NCBI GenBank assembly: GCA_020632295.1
Contig: JACKFU010000002.1
Location: 124,001-188,000, forward strand
From: Candidatus Peribacteria bacterium
Lineage (GTDB): Bacteria; Patescibacteriota; Gracilibacteria; Peribacterales; Peribacteraceae
Length of the DNA stretch: 64,000 nt
Reading direction: 5' to 3'
A model generated the notes under the pieces. The model had not been told where the DNA came from. It saw nothing but the letters and a program-made list of their open reading frames with translations, and did no database searches. A program made the position numbers and the translations under genes. Shown here piece by piece: positions 51,323-60,034 of this stretch. Within the stretch, counting starts at the first letter, position 1; each line of letters starts with the position of its first letter.

Positions 51323-53337
51323 GCCATTTTCAGGAATCTTTGTGCTGCCTGCCTTGCCCGGACTACGAGCTCGGGATTCATGAGGCTCGCTGCAACAAAT
51401 TCCGGGATGCCACTCTGTCTAAGGCCAAAGAGCTCACCTGGACCCCGAATCTGTAAGTCTATTTCTGCTAGCTGAAAGCCGGAGTCATATTTTTCCATCG
51501 CTCTCAGCCTTGTACTGCGAGCCTGCTCGGGATTTGTGGTAAACAGAAAGCAGTGGCTTTTATGGTCACTGCGACCAACGCGCCCCCGAAATTGGTGCAG
51601 TTGTGAGAGACCAAATCGTTCTGCACCTTCAATGACAATAATTGTGGCATTCGGTACATCGATACCAACTTCGATCACGGATGTTGATACCAAGATGTCA
51701 TACTGTTTGTCTTTAAATTCTCTCATAATGCGCTCTTTTTCCTGTGAGGTCATGCGGCCATGGAGCGAGGCAATCTTGCGATGACTGAAGCTTTCTTGCA
51801 ACCTCTTAAACTCCGCTTCAACATTTTTCATCTCGAGCATGTCTTCATTTGTTGACTCAGAGATGAGAGGACAAATAACGAACACTTGTCTCCCCTCTTC
51901 AATTTGATGATCGATAAACAGTTCAACGGTCTTTCTCTCGGTGGGTGATACCACTTTTGTATCAATTGGCTTTCTATTACCGGGCTTTTCAAGGAGTACC
52001 GACAGGTCGTGATGGCCATGTGCCGTTAGTGCGAGTGTTCGTGGAATGGGTGTTGCCGTCATTGACAGGAAGTGCGGATTTCCCTTCTCTCGTAATCGCT
52101 TCCTCTGTGCTACACCGAAGCGATGTTGCTCATCGACAATAACGAGCATTAAATTCTTAAACTTCACCGTGTCTTCAATAAGCGCATGCGTACCAATGAC
52201 AAGATCAAACCCTCCCGATTCAATACGATCTCTTACCTGCGCTGCTTGTGCTTTTGGAGTAGACCCCGTCAGTAATGCAACTTGTGGGCAGGGCATATCA
52301 ATACCTCTCTTTGCACAGTAGTTATAAAACCCAATCAATGCTTTTCCAATGGACTCAGCATGTTGTTTTGCAAGCACTTCAGTTGGCACCATAAGAGCGC
52401 ACTGCCCACCTGCGGATTTTATGACGTTGGCAATCACAGCAGTGGCTACTAGTGTTTTTCCTGAACCAACATCACCCTCAAGAAGGCGAGACATGGGTTT
52501 ATCCTCCTCCATATCTTTCAGTATTTCGTAAATAGCAACTTTCTGGCTATCTGTTGGAGTAAATTTGAGCGATGAAAAAAAGTTGCGAATGAGCTGCACG
52601 TCCATTGGTATCTTGAGCCGTTCTTGCCGTACTCCTTGCCATTCGTGCTTTAACCCAAGTGCTTGGATCTGCATGTCGTATAGATTCTCATACGCAAGCC
52701 TATTTTTTGCACGCTGTACATCGTCTCCATTCTCTGGGAAGTGCAGGGCATACACTGCCTCTGCCCTGCTTAGAAAGTTCTCTTCTTTCAATACTTCCTT
52801 TGGAAGGGTTTCCGTAATTTCTGATATTGCCGGCTTGAGGAGAACCATTTTTTCACGGAGCCATTTTGTCGAAATTTTTTCGTGTTGAGGGTAAATGGGG
52901 ACCAGTCGTCCGGAATGCACAAGTTCTGCACCTCCATCTTTTTCGAACTGCGGACTCTGTAGTTGCAACTTATAACCGCTTTCAACAAGTTTTCCTGTAA
53001 GCACAACTGCATCGCCATCACGAAGCATACGCATAATATGCGGCTGATTAAACCAAATGACATCACAAATATCGCCATCACTATCAATAAATTTAGCAGT
53101 GACAAGTTGTTTTCTGCTACGTGTACGAACGAGTTTACGTTTATCAATTGTTCCACTCATCGTCACTTTGGTATCAAGTGGAGCAGTTGCAATTGTACAC
53201 ATGCTCGATAGGTCTTCGTGTGCACGTGGAAAATACAGGAGTAAATCTTCTACTGTTTCGAGACCCATTTCCGCTAGCGCATCACAGTACTCTTTCGTTG
53301 TTCCGAGTACGTTGGAAAGTGGAGTTGAAAGATGCAC
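51319..53337 (-). CDS. recG: ATP-dependent DNA helicase RecG
   Basis: 672 residues from a GTG (MHLSTPLSNVLGTTK). Remodels stalled forks and branched DNA. N-terminal OB wedge domain (VTMSGTIDKRKLVRTR), helicase motifs LLEGDVGSGKT, VDEQHRFG, SMTATPIPRTLALT, STSVIEVGIDVPNA and QFRGRVGRSD. The GTG start is supported by TATACT 6 nt upstream (53344-53349, minus strand); the open frame upstream overlaps the divergent gene. Leaves room for the attenuated gene's promoter in its last codons. Confidence 0.95.
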   Translation of the reverse strand: MHLSTPLSNVLGTTKEYCDALAEMGLETVEDLLLYFPRAHEDLSSMCTIATAPLDTKVTMSGTIDKRKLVRTRSRKQLVTAKFIDSDGDICDVIWFNQPHIMRMLRDGDAVVLTGKLVESGYKLQLQSPQFEKDGGAELVHSGRLVPIYPQHEKISTKWLREKMVLLKPAISEITETLPKEVLKEENFLSRAEAVYALHFPENGDDVQRAKNRLAYENLYDMQIQALGLKHEWQGVRQERLKIPMDVQLIRNFFSSLKFTPTDSQKVAIYEILKDMEEDKPMSRLLEGDVGSGKTLVATAVIANVIKSAGGQCALMVPTEVLAKQHAESIGKALIGFYNYCAKRGIDMPCPQVALLTGSTPKAQAAQVRDRIESGGFDLVIGTHALIEDTVKFKNLMLVIVDEQHRFGVAQRKRLREKGNPHFLSMTATPIPRTLALTAHGHHDLSVLLEKPGNRKPIDTKVVSPTERKTVELFIDHQIEEGRQVFVICPLISESTNEDMLEMKNVEAEFKRLQESFSHRKIASLHGRMTSQEKERIMREFKDKQYDILVSTSVIEVGIDVPNATIIVIEGAERFGLSQLHQFRGRVGRSDHKSHCFLFTTNPEQARSTRLRAMEKYDSGFQLAEIDLQIRGPGELFGLRQSGIPEFVAASLMNPELVVRARQAAQRFLKMA

Positions 53338-53364
53338 GCAGGTAGTATACGATACTCTCCTTCT

Positions 53365-53928
53365 ATGAAAAGACTTCTCGCCATTTCTCTCCTTACTGTA
53401 GGACTGCTCCCGAGCATTCCTGTTTTGCAGACACTCGCAAGTGTTCCGAGCCAAGAAGACCTTACTCGTCACTGTAGAGACCGCCTTGGTTTTGGTCAGA
53501 CAGAACCAATCTACGGTTCTCAGCTCCTGCAACTACGTCGCTGTATTGATAATACTCGCTCTCAATACGAAAAAGCTGACCAGCTGTTGCGTAGAGCCGG
53601 GGCTACACACTATGCACAGCGCTACGATCAAGCACAGACTCTAGCGCCAACAGGGCGCGAAACACAGAGAAGCCTTAATGAACGCGTGCTTCGTGAGGAG
53701 CAGGTTCGTGAAGAGTACTACAACAACGTAAGCCTGGAAGATCGTGATGATGCTCTTGAAGCTCATCGACTTAGGCGACGTGCAGAGTCATATGAACAAC
53801 AACTGCTCTTACTACGTGATATTCGCTCGAAACAAGCAAAATGGAAGCGAGCAGTGCGCACCTGTGTCTACTACCCACGCGAGCAGCGACAAGAGTGTGT
53901 CTATCTCGAGTTGAACGCGCCGGAGTAA
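53365..53928 (+). CDS. Secreted helical protein, paralog of next
   Basis: 187 residues. Signal peptide (LLAISLLTVGLLPSIPVL, cleavage near LAS). Then a charged helical body with CRDRLGFGQ, LLQLRRCIDNTRSQY and a C-terminal Cys pair (RTCVYYPREQRQECVYLE). The first Cys pair and LLxLRRCIxNxR line recur in the next protein. Divergent from recG with a shared ~27-base promoter zone. Unknown function outside the membrane. Confidence 0.65.
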   Translation: MKRLLAISLLTVGLLPSIPVLQTLASVPSQEDLTRHCRDRLGFGQTEPIYGSQLLQLRRCIDNTRSQYEKADQLLRRAGATHYAQRYDQAQTLAPTGRETQRSLNERVLREEQVREEYYNNVSLEDRDDALEAHRLRRRAESYEQQLLLLRDIRSKQAKWKRAVRTCVYYPREQRQECVYLELNAPE

Positions 53929-53947
53929 ACACGTATACTACCGTACC

Positions 53948-54508
53948 GTGAGAAGAATCTCTTACGGAATTCTATTGGCACTGTTGTTTACACCCAGCGT
54001 GTATGCTGTCGGTGAGGTTGAACAAACATGCGAAGAAAAGTATCCCATCTCAAGGACTGAGAGTAGTCCACGACAGTTTTTACTGCGTCGCTGTATTCAA
54101 AATGAACGAAAAAAACTGATAAACGAACGACAAGCGGAGCGCCAGCAAATGCGTGATGCTGCTCGCTACGATAAATCTGCAGCTCGTTCGCAGGCACTAA
54201 GAACGCTCTCTGAAAATACTACTCAAGATGCCATTCGTAGACAAAACCTTAAGGAGCAACGTTTCCGTGCACGAACAAACACTATTGATAAGACTCCATT
54301 TTACGAAGCACGACAAAGTCGACGCTCACTCATTCGTGGCACAGAAGGCGTTGATAGAATTAATGCCATCCGCAGGAAAATGATGAGTACCCAGCAGATT
54401 GACCCTTGTACCACCGTAGCAGCAATTCGCAAATTTAATAATCCATGTAGCCGCTACGGAACTCTTAGAAATACCGAAGGAGATGTTCGGTCTCCGTATC
54501 TGCAGTAA
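53948..54508 (+). CDS. Secreted helical protein, paralog of previous
   Basis: 186 residues from a GTG. Signal peptide (YGILLALLFTPSVYA, cleavage after VYA), then CEEKYPISR and FLLRRCIQNERKKL, matching the previous protein, and Arg/Gln-rich helices (RQAERQQMRDAARYDKS). Late Cys pair DPCTTV..NNPCSRY. TATACT (53934-53939) is 8 nt before the GTG. Unknown role. Confidence 0.65.
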   Translation: MRRISYGILLALLFTPSVYAVGEVEQTCEEKYPISRTESSPRQFLLRRCIQNERKKLINERQAERQQMRDAARYDKSAARSQALRTLSENTTQDAIRRQNLKEQRFRARTNTIDKTPFYEARQSRRSLIRGTEGVDRINAIRRKMMSTQQIDPCTTVAAIRKFNNPCSRYGTLRNTEGDVRSPYLQ

Positions 54509-54565
54509 GAAAATAGAGTTTGTCCTCTAGCCAAGCTGATGTTTTTTGCGCATACTACGTGAAGT

Positions 54566-54642
54566 CGGGGTGTAGCTCAGTTGGCTAGAGTACGCGGTTT
54601 GGGACCGTGGGGTCGGAGGTTCGAGTCCTCTCACCCCGACCA
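54566..54642 (+). tRNA. tRNA-Pro (anticodon TGG)
   Basis: 77 bases with encoded CCA. Acceptor CGGGGTG/CACCCCG, anticodon loop TTTGGGA, T-loop GTTCGAGTC. The opposite strand is entered by the end of the 124-residue gene. Confidence 0.95.
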
Positions 54643-54959
54643 TAATACAACGGATCATCCTTCTTCTTGGTCATTGCCTTGAGTTCTTCTTCTTTATCCC
54701 ACTTCACTTTATTGGCGCACCATTTTCCAAACCGCTGTGCGGTAAACTGTAACTTTCCTTTGGAGATACACCACTCAATACAACGATCGAGTTCTGCAGT
54801 CATTCCCTGAACACGCCCGTAGTAACGAGCCACAATAAGAGAGAAATGCTGAGGTTCTGCCTTCTTGCAGCCTAAACCTATGAGTTCACACGCATCTTTT
54901 GCGTGCTCAGAAAGCTTTTTGGCCAGTTCGCGCTGTGTCTCAGAAAGTTCTATTGCCAT
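54585..54959 (-). CDS. Hypothetical protein whose 3' end runs through tRNA-Pro antisense
   Basis: 124 residues. Helical, with three Cys (ACELIGLGCKK, RCIEWCIS) and a Trp/Lys-rich part (GKWCANKVKWDKEEE). The last ~19 residues (RGERTRTSDPTVPNRVL) are the antisense of tRNA-Pro, not evolved protein. The stop falls inside the D-arm of the tRNA. The gene may have lost its own stop or simply ends this way. TATACT lies 9 nt before the ATG. Confidence 0.6.
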   Translation of the reverse strand: MAIELSETQRELAKKLSEHAKDACELIGLGCKKAEPQHFSLIVARYYGRVQGMTAELDRCIEWCISKGKLQFTAQRFGKWCANKVKWDKEEELKAMTKKKDDPLYYGRGERTRTSDPTVPNRVL

Positions 54960-55011
54960 AGCAATATCAGTATACAGTTGATAGTATAGAAATACTTTTC
55001 CCTAAAATCAC

Positions 55012-56181
55012 ATGAAACGCCTCTTTTCATTCTCGTTTATACTATTACTTTTGGTAGCAATAGCTCCTGTACAAGCTGCAACATATATCAATGAGGATAT
55101 GCTCCATGTAGAAAGTCCAATCAGTGGGGATACATATGCTGCAGGTGGAAAAGTTATGTTTGATGAAGCAGTCAATGGGGACCTGATTGTTGCTGGTGGC
55201 GATATTTCTATTAACGATAGAGTAGATGAAGACCTTATGATTGCCGGTGGGCAGATTCGTGTACGTGGTTCTGTTGGTGACGACATTCGTATCGCTGGAG
55301 GGGAAATTGAAATTGGTGGAAATGTACGCGGTGACGTCATCGTCTTTGGTGGTCGTGTTGAAATTCTCGACGGTGTTACTATTTCTGGTGATCTCGTAGT
55401 TAGTGGTGGTGATGTCACAATGAATGGTACTGTTCTTGGTAAAACGACCATCAATGCTGGTACTGCATATTTTGGAGGAGCTACATCAGGTGATGTTACT
55501 GTCGTTGCTAAAAACCTTACTGTAGACCCTTCTGCACGTATTCGCGGTAATGTTTCGTATTGGACTGACACCACAATGACTGAAACAGAAAATATTTTTG
55601 GAGACACTGTAACAGGGACTATTACGTTTATGGATGATGCTGCACCATTGAGTGAACGTGAAGTCCACACTGGACTTGCTGCAGCACTTGGCATCATTTT
55701 TGCTGCCAGTACTGTCTATAGCATACTTGCGACGCTTCTTATTATCGCTATTGCAATACTGTGTACCCGTACATACTTTACTGATGGTGTTTCCTACCTT
55801 GCATCTGGAGTATGGCTCAATGCTTTCTACGGACTCATGTATTTTATTGCTACGCCAATTATTGCTGCTTTGTTCCTTGTTACCCTCATAGGTATTCCAG
55901 TCGGTGCCATTATCCTTGCTCTCTATGCAATTACTATTGCCCTTACAAAGCCTCTAACAGCAATTCTACTTACAAAATACTGGGAGCAAACAAAGCGACC
56001 GAAAAAAGCAAAGCCCCTTGGCAATTGGCATCTTATCTTCCTTTCACTTTGTGTGTTTGTTGGTATGAAAGTACTGAGCTTCGTGCCAATTGTAGGATGG
56101 CTCGCTGTCTTCTTTGCTATCTGTGCTTCTTACGGCGCTCTCTTGCGCACTGAGTATGCAAAGTTTCTTAAGGTACGCTAA
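55012..56181 (+). CDS. Exported bactofilin-like beta-solenoid protein with membrane domain
   Basis: 389 residues. Signal peptide (FILLLLVAIAPVQA), a beta-solenoid of short repeats (about 30-190, GDLIVAGGDISIN, EDLMIAGGQIRVRG, DDIRIAGGEIEIGG, GDVIVFGGRVEI), then four membrane segments (about 220-385). Bactofilin-type repeats outside the membrane may form a polymer or shell. Converges on the spoU gene with a 4-base overlap. Confidence 0.8.
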   Translation: MKRLFSFSFILLLLVAIAPVQAATYINEDMLHVESPISGDTYAAGGKVMFDEAVNGDLIVAGGDISINDRVDEDLMIAGGQIRVRGSVGDDIRIAGGEIEIGGNVRGDVIVFGGRVEILDGVTISGDLVVSGGDVTMNGTVLGKTTINAGTAYFGGATSGDVTVVAKNLTVDPSARIRGNVSYWTDTTMTETENIFGDTVTGTITFMDDAAPLSEREVHTGLAAALGIIFAASTVYSILATLLIIAIAILCTRTYFTDGVSYLASGVWLNAFYGLMYFIATPIIAALFLVTLIGIPVGAIILALYAITIALTKPLTAILLTKYWEQTKRPKKAKPLGNWHLIFLSLCVFVGMKVLSFVPIVGWLAVFFAICASYGALLRTEYAKFLKVR

Positions 56182-56636
56182 CTGTTTCGTAGGGAATGTA
56201 GTGCAATTCCCAAGGCAACAGACACATTGAGAGACTCTTTCTTGCCGTGCATAGGGATATAAACTGTACTATTGCATGCCTCTAGTATCTCCGTAGGAAC
56301 TCCTGTTACCTCGTGGCCAACAACAAGGCAAATGTTGCCCTCTGCGCTGTAGTCCATAATTGGCACAGCATTATCAGCAAGCTCTAACCCAACAATGCCA
56401 TATCCGACTGCTTTAAGTTGTGTAATAACAGCCATAGGGTCTTTTTGATACTCCCATGGAATCCACTCCTCAGCACCAATGGCTGTTTTACTAATCTCAC
56501 GACGAGGAGGAACCGCTGTATAGCCCGTTAAATATATTTTTTCTACCTGCATTGCATCTGCAGTCCGAAAGAACGACCCGACATTCCAGAGAGATCGTAT
56601 ATTGTGAGCAAGTAGGATAATGCTAGAGGAGTTCAA
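56178..56636 (-). CDS. SpoU/TrmH-family RNA methyltransferase
   Basis: 152 residues from a TTG start (LNSSSIILLAHNIRS). SPOUT knot motifs: NIRSLWNVGSFFRTADA, LVVGHEVTGVP and IPMHGKKESLNVSVALGIAL. Similar to TrmL-type enzymes that methylate ribose in tRNA. The TTG overlaps the end of purQ by 14 bases. No ATG in a sensible place; an upstream frame belongs to purQ. Confidence 0.83.
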   Translation of the reverse strand: MNSSSIILLAHNIRSLWNVGSFFRTADAMQVEKIYLTGYTAVPPRREISKTAIGAEEWIPWEYQKDPMAVITQLKAVGYGIVGLELADNAVPIMDYSAEGNICLVVGHEVTGVPTEILEACNSTVYIPMHGKKESLNVSVALGIALHSLRNS

Positions 56637-57825
56637 TGGTCGACGAGTTGGGGTTTCCAAAAATAGCAAGAAGCTCGCTCTGGCAAAGATCTTCCTGTGA
56701 CACACCGGAGCAAACGTAGCACACACCACTCTGCTGTGTTTCAAGATCATCACGTCTCAAGAGTGTTGTTCCTTCTTGCAACATTGATGCAGTGTGCTCC
56801 TCCTGCTTTGTATCAGCATTCCACTTTGTCCATGTTTCGCCACGACGAATGTATGCTATCTCTTTATTTGGATTAAACCGTAAAAGGCTTCCAAGAACAC
56901 TCTCTTCTGTACCCGTTGATACGCAAAGATATTTAAGTTGTTTTAGTGTAAGTGATGGAGCAATTCTTTTTGCGGCCTGTTCCACAGTACGCTCTTCGTT
57001 GTTCGTGATGATGGTATCGATAAAGAGTTCTACGTGTTTCGGTTTGCGTCGTGGTAGACTGACTAACTTGTTGGCTTGTTGGCTTGTTGGCTTGCTAACT
57101 GATTGTGGCTTGTGTAATTCAATCCACTCTTTTAAAGAATCGAAATATGCTTTGCCATTTGGCGTTCGCTCTGGGTGTGGCATAAGCGCTACGACATTGC
57201 CCTCTGGGTTACAGATTCCGGCTGCAGCCATTTCTGAGCCGTTTGGGTTATAGGAATCATCAGGTGCTGGGTTGCCTAGTTCGTCACAGTAGCTAAAAGC
57301 AAGTTGATGATTATCAAGTAATGCTTTCCAAAGTGATTTGTCTTTTGTCGTAAATCTCCCTTCGCCATGGGCGATTGGAACGTGCATTGGCCCATCCCAG
57401 TTCGCTGTACAACAACGATCCGGCGCACAAGTTGGTGTAATAAACACCCACTCATTTATAAAGCCTGTTGCGGTACCATCTTTAACATTCTTTGCTAGGC
57501 TCATCTCAAGACCCTTCGCATTGGGAATGAGGCCAGTCTCTACAAGGATCTGAGCTCCATTGCAGTTTCCAATAATTGGTTTACCGATTGCAGCTTCCTG
57601 ACGCAGAAAATCAAAAATGCTGTCTCGACCCGCAACCATGCCAGCACGACCACGGTCTTCGTAACTAAAGCCACCAGGAAGGAAGTATCCATCTATATCG
57701 CGAAGTCGAGCGACATCATCATTCCAACGAAAATACAACGGCTCCATCCCGCTATCGCGAATTGCTCGCATCGACTCCACTTCACAGTTATTGCCGGGAA
57801 AGGAGATAATCGCAATTCTTATCAT
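56623..57825 (-). CDS. purQ: FGAM synthase glutaminase subunit PurQ with unknown C-terminal domain
   Basis: 400 residues, where PurQ alone needs about 230-260. Class I amidotransferase: IISFPGNNCEVE, PGGFSYEDRGRAGM, nucleophile Cys in IGNCNGAQIL, and His/Glu in MPHPERTP. After a linker (SKPTSQQANKL) encoded by about three 8-base TTGGCTTG repeats comes a ~140-residue domain (VELFIDTIITNNEERTVEQAA, then CYVCSGVSQEDLC) that I cannot place. It supplies ammonia for purine synthesis, with PurL elsewhere. In operon with pyrH and frr. Confidence 0.9.
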   Translation of the reverse strand: MIRIAIISFPGNNCEVESMRAIRDSGMEPLYFRWNDDVARLRDIDGYFLPGGFSYEDRGRAGMVAGRDSIFDFLRQEAAIGKPIIGNCNGAQILVETGLIPNAKGLEMSLAKNVKDGTATGFINEWVFITPTCAPDRCCTANWDGPMHVPIAHGEGRFTTKDKSLWKALLDNHQLAFSYCDELGNPAPDDSYNPNGSEMAAAGICNPEGNVVALMPHPERTPNGKAYFDSLKEWIELHKPQSVSKPTSQQANKLVSLPRRKPKHVELFIDTIITNNEERTVEQAAKRIAPSLTLKQLKYLCVSTGTEESVLGSLLRFNPNKEIAYIRRGETWTKWNADTKQEEHTASMLQEGTTLLRRDDLETQQSGVCYVCSGVSQEDLCQSELLAIFGNPNSSTIELL

Positions 57826-57828
57826 GCA

Positions 57829-58374
57829 TTAAACGGTCATAACTTCTTTTTCCTTTGCTTTTACACTTTCTTCGACACTTTCATTTGCTGCTTTTACTTC
57901 CTTATCAAGTTGGTCGAGCAGTGTGTAACGGAGATCTTCATCTTTCTCGTTTGACTTAATGTTGTCGTGAGCAGCCTGACGGTGCTGACGAATGGAAATA
58001 CGAGCCTCTTCGCCGAGTTGATGAACAACTTTTGTCAGACGTTGCCTACGCTCTTGCGTCATTGGCGGAAGAGTAATACGAATTACTGTTCCGTCATTGA
58101 CAGGTGATGTGCCAAGATCTGCCTTTGTAAGAGCTACTTCAACTGCCTGCATTACTCCCCTATCCCAGGGCTGAACAACAATCGTTTTTGCATCTTGGAC
58201 AGAAATGCCTGCAACTGCTTTTAAGTCCTGCATTTGTCCGTATGCATCTACTTTTACTGTTTCAACAAGCGACGCACTCGCCCGTCCAGTTTGGAGTTTA
58301 GAAAATTCACTGTGGAGGTACTCAAGCGATTTAGTTACTTCTTTTTTAAATGTTTCAATGCGAACATCAGCCAT
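57829..58374 (-). CDS. frr: Ribosome recycling factor
   Basis: 181 residues. Splits post-termination ribosomes with EF-G. Typical lines LQTGRASASLVETVKVDAYG, WDRGVMQAVEVAL and RITLPPMTQERRQRLTKVV. Between pyrH and purQ; the pyrH-frr order is conserved in bacteria. Confidence 0.97.
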   Translation of the reverse strand: MADVRIETFKKEVTKSLEYLHSEFSKLQTGRASASLVETVKVDAYGQMQDLKAVAGISVQDAKTIVVQPWDRGVMQAVEVALTKADLGTSPVNDGTVIRITLPPMTQERRQRLTKVVHQLGEEARISIRQHRQAAHDNIKSNEKDEDLRYTLLDQLDKEVKAANESVEESVKAKEKEVMTV

Positions 58375-58385
58375 AGACGAAGGGG

Positions 58386-59093
58386 TTAACCGTGAACAAG
58401 TGTCCCGATCTTCTCACCTTTTGCTGCCTTCAGCAAGGATCCTTGTGTATCAAATTTAAAGACACGGATAGGAAGTTTTTGGTCCATACACAAACTGAAG
58501 GCTGCTTGGTCCATAACATTGAGATGTTGTTCGATTGCTTCTTGGTAACTAATTTTTTCGTATTTTTTAGCATCAGTATGCTTGTTTGGGTCTTTGTCAT
58601 ATACACCATCAACATTTGTTGCCTTCAGAAGAACATCACATTGGAGTTCGCACGCGCGAAGCGCTGCTGCGCTATCAGTTGTAAAGTATGGATTACCAGT
58701 ACCACCAGCACAAATAACGACTCTCCCCTTCTCCAAATGTCTAACTGCTCTACGTTTAATGTAGGGCTCTGCAAGTTGTGGCACGTCTATAGCACTACAA
58801 ACACGTGTAAACTGTCCCATGCCCTCAAGCTCGGACTGGAGACCAACACCGTTCATAATTGTTGCGAGCATACCAATGGCATCACTTGCTGTACGTTCGA
58901 TACCGCTATCTTGTGTGTCTCTAAACCGCCAGATGTTTCCTCCGCCAACAACAACAGCCACTTCATACCCTGCATCTACTACTTCTTTAATTCCTTTGGC
59001 AACCGCTTCGATACTATCGTGACCTAAACCAAATCCCTCTTCCCGAGCAAAGAGCTCTCCGGAAAGTTTGATCATAACGCGGGTTTTCGACAT
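58386..59093 (-). CDS. pyrH: UMP kinase
   Basis: 235 residues. Phosphorylates UMP to UDP. Amino acid kinase fold: MIKLSGELFA, VVVGGGNIWR, CAGGTGNPYFTTD and KATNVDGVYDKDP. TACAAT (59101-59106, minus strand) is 7 nt before the ATG with TTGCCA 16 bases upstream. First gene of the pyrH-frr-purQ-spoU operon. Confidence 0.96.
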   Translation of the reverse strand: MSKTRVMIKLSGELFAREEGFGLGHDSIEAVAKGIKEVVDAGYEVAVVVGGGNIWRFRDTQDSGIERTASDAIGMLATIMNGVGLQSELEGMGQFTRVCSAIDVPQLAEPYIKRRAVRHLEKGRVVICAGGTGNPYFTTDSAAALRACELQCDVLLKATNVDGVYDKDPNKHTDAKKYEKISYQEAIEQHLNVMDQAAFSLCMDQKLPIRVFKFDTQGSLLKAAKGEKIGTLVHG

Positions 59094-59169
59094 CCCAGAA
59101 ATTGTAGTGATTTTTGCTGAAATGGCAAGTTTTGCAAAATTGTGCTACAATAGGCAAAATAACGCTGAA

Positions 59170-59246
59170 TGCCCCGGTAGCTTCCACCTTCGTCCGCCTT
59201 CGCTTCGCTACGGCGTAACTACGGCGGACAGGCAGTTGGATAGAGC
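59170..59246 (+). repeat. Partial tRNA-Arg 5' copy interrupted by a hairpin element
   Basis: 59170-59182 repeats 13 bases of the tRNA-Arg start (TGCCCCGGTAGCT) and 59233-59246 the next 14 (CAGTTGGATAGAGC). A 50-base element (59183-59232) with GTCCGCC pairing with GGCGGAC interrupts them at the same D-arm place as in the tRNA-Ile copy. The intact tRNA follows 30 bases later. Confidence 0.85.
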
Positions 59247-59276
59247 GATTGATTCTTGTCATTATAGGTATAGCGT

Positions 59277-59353
59277 GCCCCGGTAGCTCAGTTGGATAGA
59301 GCAGCACCCTTCTAAGGTGAAGGTCACAGGTTCGACTCCTGTCCGGGGTACCA
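59277..59353 (+). tRNA. tRNA-Arg (anticodon TCT)
   Basis: 77 bases with encoded CCA. Acceptor GCCCCGG/CCGGGGT (G1-T72 wobble), anticodon loop CTTCTAA, T-loop GTTCGACTC. A G27-A43 mismatch is seen. Reads AGA. Confidence 0.93.
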
Positions 59354-59399
59354 TTACGAGGACCATGACAAATATAGATATATATGTTATAATATTTAC

Positions 59400-59939
59400 G
59401 TGAATGAGCTCCCTAAAACTAATGGCTGGCAGCACTATATGGGCTTTTACAATAGCCTATCTGACGCAGATCAAAAGGCATTAGTCCTTATGACCAGTGC
59501 ACGCAACCCTGTACCACCTCGTAGCTTGCAGGCACTCTTTTTAGGTGAAAAGCCTATGTGCTTTGTGTCACAGTATCCAGAAAGTGTTCGAGATGCCATA
59601 CGTAACAGTGGATTTATTGTAGGTGAAAATTACGCAGGTAATCCGGACGAAATGGCACGCATTATTCAGAGTCATTCTGATGTATTTTCAGATTTACCGT
59701 CAGACCCAGCACAGTTACTCAACACAATTGATAAAGCTAGTAATGCTGAGCTTGCTATTCCAAGAGGGTTACTACTTGGTTTCCCACGATCAGCTGTAGA
59801 AGTATTTAATACTGGGTCCGAGCTAGCGGCGTTTGGTGTTGATGACTATTCATGGGTGGATACCCCGAATTCAGCTGTAAGTACAGAAAGGGAAAGAAAC
59901 CTTCGAGCAGTCTTTGAAACCATAGATAATCGTCAATAG
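59400..59939 (+). CDS. Hypothetical protein
   Basis: 179 residues from a GTG. Strong leaderless promoter: ATGACA (59365-59370), 17 bases, TATAAT (59388-59393), 6 nt, GTG. Soluble, with NGWQHYMGFYNSLSDADQKAL and a Pro-rich centre. No family recognised. Next to tRNA-Arg, the start of a run of lineage-specific genes. Confidence 0.6.
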   Translation: MNELPKTNGWQHYMGFYNSLSDADQKALVLMTSARNPVPPRSLQALFLGEKPMCFVSQYPESVRDAIRNSGFIVGENYAGNPDEMARIIQSHSDVFSDLPSDPAQLLNTIDKASNAELAIPRGLLLGFPRSAVEVFNTGSELAAFGVDDYSWVDTPNSAVSTERERNLRAVFETIDNRQ

Positions 59940-60034
59940 GATTCCCAATTAGCTCTCCTAAGAAGTACCACGTGACTTGCGTCTGATCTGCTTAATTTGT
60001 TAAGTTAGCTTCATATTTTCTCAATTACTGACAA

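Noticed and set aside
53338..53532. 65-residue N-terminal extension of RecG
   Set aside because: It overlaps the divergent secreted-protein gene and lacks family similarity; the GTG at 53337 has a -10 box at the right distance.
54585..54642. Arg/Thr-rich C-terminal tail of the 124-residue protein as a real domain
   Set aside because: It is antisense translation of tRNA-Pro.
57064..57100. TTGGCTTG tandem repeat as a regulatory array
   Set aside because: It is in frame within purQ and encodes the interdomain linker; noted there only as slippage.
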